Below, piece after piece: positions 20,827 to 25,593 of a stretch of 25,593 bases of DNA. The notes under the pieces were generated by a model. The model was given only the letters and a program-made list of their open reading frames with translations. It was not told the origin of the DNA and made no database searches. Positions within the stretch are counted from its first letter, which is position 1; each line of letters starts with the position of its first letter. The stretch covers positions 1 through 25,593 of IMG/VR virus record IMGVR_UViG_3300021959_004739. The stretch is one strand, 5' to 3'. A program made the translations under genes and the position numbers. The stretch is from a virus.

Positions 20827-20900
20827 ACACTGGGATAGGCGCTTTAACTGCTGCTATCTTAGCATTCATTGCTTGGGTCATAAGGAAGGTTAGAAAATGA
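20823..20900 (+). CDS. 25-residue single-pass membrane peptide inside the hem operon
   Basis: MNTGIGALTAAILAFIAWVIRKVRK: a short polar start, a hydrophobic helix and a basic end that predicts an N-out, C-in orientation by the positive-inside rule. Its ATG overlaps the hemF stop and its stop overlaps the hemC start, both as ATGA, which argues strongly for translation. Function unknown; anchoring or regulating the heme enzymes at the membrane is a guess. Confidence 0.75.
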   Translation: MNTGIGALTAAILAFIAWVIRKVRK

Positions 20901-21718
20901 AGATAGGTGTCAGGGGAAGTAAACTAGCATTGGAGTACGCAAGTAGAGCAGCAGCTCTAATTAACAATGCTGAGATAGTTACAGTAACAACTGAAGCAGA
21001 AATTAATCCAGACACTCCTATATTAGAAATGGGTGGTAAGGGAGTATTCTGTAAAGCCATCGAACAAAAGTTAATAGACAAAGAAATTGATATTGCTGTT
21101 CACAGTTTAAAAGACTTGCCAAGAGACTCGGACGATATACTAGAAATATCAGCAGTGTTAAAACGTAACGATCCTAGAGATTGTGTAATTGGTAATCCTG
21201 ATAAGCCAGGAGCAAAGATAGGAACAGGTAGTCCTCGTAGAATTGCACAACTAAAAAAATTATATCCACAAGCAGAAATTATTCCTATTAGAGGAAATAT
21301 TGATACTCGCATTGCTAAAGTAGAAAGCGGACAGTATGATGCTATTGTACTTGCTGTTGCAGGTCTTGAAGCATTAAATTTACAAGACAAGATAACAAAA
21401 ACATTTTCAATTAAAGAAATGTTTCCAGCTGTTGGACAAGGAGTTATTGCATTACAAACAAGAAAGAAAAGTTCTGCAAGTAATTTATTATCAACATCTT
21501 CAGACCCAGATACATACAAGTGTGCAATGGCCGAACGCAAGATGCTAGAAGTCATAAACGGTGACTGCCATACTGCTGTTGGTTGCATATCTAGTATCGT
21601 TGGAGATTACTTAATGATGGAAGCTCACAACTTTGAAACTGATAAGTATAGTGAAGTAATAGGTAAAAAAGAAAAATACCTAGAACTAGGTGAGCAACTA
21701 GGAATAAAACTTATATGA
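20897..21718 (+). CDS. hemC: Porphobilinogen deaminase (hydroxymethylbilane synthase)
   Basis: HemC joins four porphobilinogens into hydroxymethylbilane. The 273-residue protein keeps the key residues: Asp73 in HSLKDLP (E. coli Asp84), the arginines of GSPRR and RGNIDTR, GQG in PAVGQGVIALQ, and the dipyrromethane-attachment cysteine in NGDCHTAVG (Cys224, aligned with E. coli Cys242). It is about 40 residues shorter than the bacterial norm, mostly at the C-terminal domain. It overlaps both neighbours by four bases. No HemD (uroporphyrinogen III synthase) is fused or adjacent, so host HemD must close the ring, or the product would cyclise to the unproductive I isomer. Confidence 0.96.
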   Translation: MKIGVRGSKLALEYASRAAALINNAEIVTVTTEAEINPDTPILEMGGKGVFCKAIEQKLIDKEIDIAVHSLKDLPRDSDDILEISAVLKRNDPRDCVIGNPDKPGAKIGTGSPRRIAQLKKLYPQAEIIPIRGNIDTRIAKVESGQYDAIVLAVAGLEALNLQDKITKTFSIKEMFPAVGQGVIALQTRKKSSASNLLSTSSDPDTYKCAMAERKMLEVINGDCHTAVGCISSIVGDYLMMEAHNFETDKYSEVIGKKEKYLELGEQLGIKLI

Positions 21719-22692
21719 ATGAAAAATTTAAGAATGCCTGCAATAGGGTAGAACAGTCTTGTCCTCCAATATGGATGATGAGACAGGCAGGAAGATATCA
21801 GCAACCTTATATGGAGATGAAAGAGCGTTTCACATTTGAGCAGATGTGTAAACTTCCAAGGGTAGCAGCTGATGTAGCAATGCTTCCAATTGATCAATTT
21901 GACTTTGATATTGCAATACTGTTTAGCGACATACTATTTCCTATTGAAGGATTAGGTGTGCCTTTAAAATTTGCACCAGGTCCACAGTTTGATTATTATA
22001 TCAATGAGGAAAACTATAGAGAACATAAAGATATTTCACGTGCAGTAGAACACATGGAGTTTCAAAAGGTTGCGGTTGCTGCAACTAGAGAGAAACTGCA
22101 TAAATCAAAAAGTCTAATAGGCTTTGTTGGTGGACCGTGGACATTATTAAACTACGCTACAGGTAAGAAGCCTAACATGGATTTAAAATGGAAGGCAGCG
22201 TATATGGAAGAAGTTATTGTTCCTGTGTTAACACGCAACATACATCTACAACTAGAAGCAGGTGCAGAGAAAGTTATGATACTTGACAGTGGTGTAGGTG
22301 ATATGAGCGAATCATTCTTTAAAACACATTACGTTAATATATTACAGCCACTAATACAAACTGATACAGGATATTACACACAGCATTTAAATTCAAGATG
22401 CTTACCTTCTTTGTATAGAATGGGATGGGCAGGAATAGGTATTGATAGTACTGTTGATATACATAGAACATTTAAAAAATATAAAGACGGATTTATCCAA
22501 GGTAACTTTGATGAGAAACTTATGATGTTGCCTAGACAGTATTTAAAAACAGAAATTAACGAATGGCTTGATGGTATGGAGCATGTTGATAGAACTGGTT
22601 GGGTATGTGGACTAGGACATGGCATACATAAAGAAACTCCAGAAGAAAATGTAAAATTGTTTGTGGATATGGTTAGGGAAAGATATTCATGA
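21715..22692 (+). CDS. hemE: Uroporphyrinogen decarboxylase
   Basis: HemE removes four carboxyl groups from uroporphyrinogen III to give coproporphyrinogen III. The 325-residue protein shows the full signature: PPIWMMRQAGRYQQPY (Arg23 and Arg27), FSDILFP (Asp72, the catalytic aspartate), GFVGGPWTLLNY and, near the end, GLGHGIHKETPEENV with the conserved His. Length is slightly below the usual 340-355. It overlaps hemC and hemB by ATGA. Together with host HemD it links the HemC product to HemF, so the operon runs the route toward heme or chlorophyll rather than siroheme or cobalamin, which branch before HemE. Confidence 0.97.
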   Translation: MNEKFKNACNRVEQSCPPIWMMRQAGRYQQPYMEMKERFTFEQMCKLPRVAADVAMLPIDQFDFDIAILFSDILFPIEGLGVPLKFAPGPQFDYYINEENYREHKDISRAVEHMEFQKVAVAATREKLHKSKSLIGFVGGPWTLLNYATGKKPNMDLKWKAAYMEEVIVPVLTRNIHLQLEAGAEKVMILDSGVGDMSESFFKTHYVNILQPLIQTDTGYYTQHLNSRCLPSLYRMGWAGIGIDSTVDIHRTFKKYKDGFIQGNFDEKLMMLPRQYLKTEINEWLDGMEHVDRTGWVCGLGHGIHKETPEENVKLFVDMVRERYS

Positions 22693-23543
22693 AACTAATA
22701 CAACCATACTTTATTAGTAATCAAGGTAACGGAGATGATTGGGTACTTGCATCTAAACAGTCTGTCCTTGGTAACGACAATCACCCGTGGTCAGTTAAGG
22801 GCGCAATAGATACTATCGGTAGAGATATTGCTCTTGGGGTTAAAGATATTTTAGTATTTGTTATGCCTGAAAGATCTGAAATGCCAGATTGGGATTTGAA
22901 TAAACGTGTTGTTAGCGAAATTAAAGCAGCATACGGAGATAAAGTAAACCTGCATGTTGATATATGTTTGTGTTCTACTACACTAGATGGACACTGTTGT
23001 TATCCTACTGATGCCGCAAAGACAGACGAACAACTATTCGAACAAGCAAGTGTTGTATATGAAGCCGGAGCAGATGTACTTGCACCTAGTGATTGTCAAG
23101 ATAATACTGTAAAAAATATTAAAGAACATATTAATAAAGTAGATGTAATGAGCTATTCAACTAAGTTTAGATCACAATTCTATGATGGCTTTAGACAAAC
23201 TATTGGAGTTGAAAAAGGTATACATAGAAGTTATCAATTAGATGTAAATGATAGAGAACTTGCTATTGCTAGAAGTGTAAAGTATTTTAATGACGGTGCT
23301 ACTAGTTTAATGGTTAAGCCTGGCATGACCAGCATTGATCTTATTATGCCTATTAAAGAAGCAACCAAGTATCAAGCACCTGTCGGTGTATATCAAACAA
23401 GCGGCGAATACATTGGCTTACAAAGAAACAGTTGGCTAGTTCCACAGATGTTAAAAGAAACGCATGATGTTTTTAAACGTGCTGGTGCTGACTTTATGAT
23501 TACTTACGGTGCTAGGGAATTATATAAACAGGCTGCTAACTGA
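22689..23543 (+). CDS. hemB: Delta-aminolevulinate dehydratase (porphobilinogen synthase)
   Basis: HemB condenses two 5-aminolevulinates to porphobilinogen. In the 284-residue product the metal site is the cysteine type: DICLC...GHCC gives Cys93, Cys95 and Cys103, the same spacing as the zinc cysteines of E. coli. Both substrate lysines are present: Lys159 in MSYSTKF and Lys210 in LMVKPGM, plus YQTSGEY. The protein is about 40 residues shorter than usual, chiefly at the N-terminal arm that helps octamer assembly. It is the last gene of the operon although it catalyses the first of the four steps. Its final 24 bases overlap the convergent prs gene. Confidence 0.95.
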   Translation: MKLIQPYFISNQGNGDDWVLASKQSVLGNDNHPWSVKGAIDTIGRDIALGVKDILVFVMPERSEMPDWDLNKRVVSEIKAAYGDKVNLHVDICLCSTTLDGHCCYPTDAAKTDEQLFEQASVVYEAGADVLAPSDCQDNTVKNIKEHINKVDVMSYSTKFRSQFYDGFRQTIGVEKGIHRSYQLDVNDRELAIARSVKYFNDGATSLMVKPGMTSIDLIMPIKEATKYQAPVGVYQTSGEYIGLQRNSWLVPQMLKETHDVFKRAGADFMITYGARELYKQAAN

Positions 23544-24473
23544 TTCTTCGTTAGTTATTCTACGCATTGCTTCACCGAACAAAGGTGCTACACTTACTTG
23601 ACGTGTTTTCTTACAGTTCTTAGGACAACGATTAGCAATAGTATCTGTAACAACTAATTCATCAAGCACACTTTTTTCAATCTTTAAACAAGCATCACCT
23701 GACAATACTCCATGTGTAATATAAGCACGAACTGACAATGCACCGGCATCCATAATTGCTTTGGCTGCATTACAAAGTGTTCCGCCACTATCAATAATAT
23801 CATCTACTAGGATAGCATGTCGTCCTTTAACATCACCAATCAAGTTCATTACTTCTGACTTGCCTGCTTCAGGACGCATTTTATCTACAATAGCAATGTC
23901 ACCTGTAAACATGTCAGCAAACTTACGAGCTCTTACTGCTCCACCTGCATCTGGAGATACAAACACTGTACCTTGTTGATTAACTTCAGGATCATCAATA
24001 ATACCTATTGTACGTTTAATGTCTTTAGCAAATGCAATTCTACTTGTTAAGTCATCAACAGGAATATCAAAGAAGCCTTGTATCTGTCCTGCATGTAGAT
24101 CCATAGTTAAGATTCTATCTGCACCAGATGTTGTTAATAAGTTAGCAACTAGTTTTGCTGTGATAGGTGTACGACTTGCACTCTTACGATCTTGTCTTGC
24201 ATACCCATAATAAGGAATAACTGCTGTAATACGACTAGCACTTGATCTACGTGCCGCATCAATCATTACCATTAGTTCCATAAGACTGTCATTAACTGGT
24301 TGACTTGTGCTTTGGATAATAAAAACATCTTCGCCTCTAACGTTTTCTAAAAACTCTACGCTAGATTCTCCATCTGCAAATGTGGAAACGTTAGCCGGAA
24401 CAAGATCACTAAAACAATGTTCAGCGATCTCTTGTGCTAATTTAGGATTAGCATTTCCTGTAATGATTTTCAT
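23520..24473 (-). CDS. prs: Ribose-phosphate pyrophosphokinase (PRPP synthetase)
   Basis: Prs makes PRPP from ribose 5-phosphate and ATP for nucleotide and NAD synthesis. The 317-residue protein has the flexible ATP loop (PYYGYARQDRK), the DLHAGQIQGFFDIP segment and the PRPP-binding loop ILVDDIIDSGGTLCNAA. Length is normal. The ATG at 24473 matches the family start (MKIITGNANPKLA), but a TTG two codons earlier sits better behind AGGAAGGA and could be the true start. T4-like phages often carry Prs, sometimes with a nicotinamide phosphoribosyltransferase that refills NAD; none is seen here. Its end overlaps hemB. Confidence 0.96.
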   Translation of the reverse strand: MKIITGNANPKLAQEIAEHCFSDLVPANVSTFADGESSVEFLENVRGEDVFIIQSTSQPVNDSLMELMVMIDAARRSSASRITAVIPYYGYARQDRKSASRTPITAKLVANLLTTSGADRILTMDLHAGQIQGFFDIPVDDLTSRIAFAKDIKRTIGIIDDPEVNQQGTVFVSPDAGGAVRARKFADMFTGDIAIVDKMRPEAGKSEVMNLIGDVKGRHAILVDDIIDSGGTLCNAAKAIMDAGALSVRAYITHGVLSGDACLKIEKSVLDELVVTDTIANRCPKNCKKTRQVSVAPLFGEAMRRITNEESVSSLFI

Positions 24474-24575
24474 CTTCAAATGTAGTCCTTCCTTTGTGTG
24501 ATGTTGTACTTATACAATAACATGTATTTTCTTTAAGATCAAGAAAAATAAAGTCAACTCGTGATCTTTTTTCTC

Positions 24576-24583
24576 CATTTATA
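24576..24583 (-). promoter_or_regulatory. Late-like octamer TATAAATG upstream of prs
   Basis: One base from TATAAATA on the minus strand, about 100 bases before the prs start. The 117-base gap also holds an AAGATCA/TGATCTT inverted repeat and weak sigma70-like boxes; no clear terminator follows the upstream gene. Confidence 0.35.
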
Positions 24584-24596
24584 TACGTAGATTATT

Positions 24597-25547
24597 CTAA
24601 CAATAAGGATTAACTAAATTGTAAGGATATAAGGATTTTAGATGTTGCCAGGGCAAGCCTTGTGCTATCTCTTTTGTATTCCATTGACAATAAGCAAGAT
24701 TATTTAACCATTGAGTACGATCATACATCTGTGGTTGTTCTAACCTACTTAAACTTGTATTACTAACAGGCCAGGCCATTGAGCTTGGACATATACTAAA
24801 TGTTGGGATTCCTTCGCACACACTTTCTGTCAACGCATTTGAATTAAATCCTACTACTGCCCAAGCCCTATTTAAGTCTTCATACAGTCCTGGGCCGCCG
24901 TGTAATACTCCCGAATCTTGATGATTTCCACTTATTTCATAATTTGTAATACCGCTATCTTTAATAATCTTTAATTGGGAATGTATTTTGTTAGGATGCG
25001 GTCTTAAAATTATTTTCCTATCTGTATACTTTCTTATCTCTTTTATAGTAGCTACTAGGAATTTTTCATAGTTACCATACTTAGCCATTAGATTTTTTAA
25101 ACTACTATCTCCGGGACGTTGTAATAATACAAGTATTGCATCTCCGGGGCTTCGCCAATCTTTTATTTCTATGTTTTGTTCTTTTTGAATATGTTCCCAT
25201 CTATCTGATGGACAGTTGCTTATATTATAATCACCCTCGTCTTGAAAATAACTCCACCAACTAAACCTATAATATGCACTAGGACTAGGATACTCAGCAC
25301 AGTTTTTTCTAAATACAGCAGACTCTGCACAAATATAAGGTTTACCACTGTAACGTATAAATTTATAAATGTGTCCAAGTTTTCTTTGACGTTTTTGTTC
25401 TAGTATATTACTTTGTAAAAATATATCTGCTTTGTTTATAAGGTCTTTATCTTCCCATTCGGCTACTACAACATTGTCTCCACCTATAATAGGATGATTT
25501 CTGTATGCTGGTTTGATTGCAACAATTAATGGTTCAGAGTTTTTCAT
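24597..25547 (-). CDS. Glycosyltransferase-like protein (capsule polysaccharide type)
   Basis: The 316-residue protein contains ILVLLQRPGDSSL, KIILRPHPNKIHSQ (a strand then RPHP) and AVVGFNSNALTESVCEGIPTFSI. This trio is typical of KpsS/KpsC-like and related GT-B transferases, in which RPHP and the following NSxALTEA-type loop line the nucleotide-sugar site. The N-terminal part (PAYRNHPIIGGDNVVV, then FLQSNILEQKR) fits the acceptor half. No signal peptide is seen. Substrate and target are unknown; modification of phage DNA, virion or host surface glycans are all possible. It is transcribed toward prs. Confidence 0.7.
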   Translation of the reverse strand: MKNSEPLIVAIKPAYRNHPIIGGDNVVVAEWEDKDLINKADIFLQSNILEQKRQRKLGHIYKFIRYSGKPYICAESAVFRKNCAEYPSPSAYYRFSWWSYFQDEGDYNISNCPSDRWEHIQKEQNIEIKDWRSPGDAILVLLQRPGDSSLKNLMAKYGNYEKFLVATIKEIRKYTDRKIILRPHPNKIHSQLKIIKDSGITNYEISGNHQDSGVLHGGPGLYEDLNRAWAVVGFNSNALTESVCEGIPTFSICPSSMAWPVSNTSLSRLEQPQMYDRTQWLNNLAYCQWNTKEIAQGLPWQHLKSLYPYNLVNPYC

Positions 25548-25570
25548 TTACAAAATACATTCCGGTCTTT

Positions 25571-25593
25571 TCTAAGAAACGATGTTTCTTTTT
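25571..25593 (+). terminator. Hairpin at the window edge
   Basis: AAGAAAC and GTTTCTT pair around a three-base loop and T's follow on the plus strand. The only nearby gene points away on the minus strand, so its role is unclear from this window alone. Confidence 0.4.

Noticed and set aside
20008-23543. The hem operon as a sign that the window is a bacterial chromosome.
   Set aside because: Both flanks and the rest of the window are phage-type genes with late octamers, and prs and the 89-residue phage-type gene border the operon directly.

Overview
The window looks like part of the genome of a T4-like myovirus that infects a marine alphaproteobacterium, plausibly a SAR11/Pelagibacter-type host. 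The phage evidence is a class Ia ribonucleotide reductase pair (nrdA, nrdB) with glutaredoxin, a PAAR spike tip fused to a peptidoglycan hydrolase, a beta-helix tail fibre, an XhlA-like holin candidate, gp21-style capsid-targeting N-termini and NATAAATA late-promoter motifs. The host inference rests on the AT-rich, tightly packed sequence and on an ssrA (tmRNA) gene in the circularly permuted two-piece form typical of alphaproteobacteria.

Layout. (1) 1-1401, minus strand: an outer-membrane beta-barrel protein and a peroxiredoxin. (2) 1513-1905, minus: one RNA unit with a consensus-like promoter, a permuted two-piece tmRNA and then tRNA-Trp. (3) 1931-2985, minus: a consensus sigma70-type promoter, a DUF454 membrane protein, a hypothetical protein, a cold-shock protein and a UUCG terminator. 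(4) 2986-8250, minus: nrdA, nrdB, a 55-residue protein, glutaredoxin, a 97-residue protein and the PAAR-CHAP hydrolase, in transcription order. (5) 8422-17879, minus: mostly virion and late genes. These include a pair of nucleotidyltransferase-fold proteins (one Pol-beta-like, one ligase/capping-like with a capsid-targeting start), a strongly punctuated 124-residue probable virion protein, an XhlA-like holin candidate, several hypothetical structural proteins, a PD-(D/E)XK nuclease, a probable glycosyltransferase and the tail fibre. (6) 17880-19069: a promoter-rich divergence point, then on the plus strand a hairpin-rich leader and an operon of very small, translationally coupled proteins including a DUF1127 member. 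(7) 19132-19853: a small membrane protein (minus) and an 89-residue protein (plus) facing away from each other. (8) 20008-23543, plus: a heme-pathway operon, hemF, a 25-residue membrane peptide, hemC, hemE and hemB, every junction an ATGA overlap. (9) 23520-25547, minus: prs (PRPP synthetase), whose 3' end overlaps hemB, and a capsule-type glycosyltransferase-like protein.

How it fits together. NrdAB, glutaredoxin and Prs serve nucleotide supply. HemB, HemC, HemE and HemF cover four steps from 5-aminolevulinate to protoporphyrinogen IX; only HemD, between HemC and HemE, is missing from that stretch, so host HemD would have to complete it. The phage tmRNA and tRNA-Trp would act on translation late in infection. 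The most striking content is the near-complete porphyrin operon and the phage-borne split tmRNA. Further signals are a promoter-like octamer placed about five bases before several start codons, suggesting leaderless mRNAs, the possibly virion-packaged ligase-like protein, and the DUF1127 microprotein operon.
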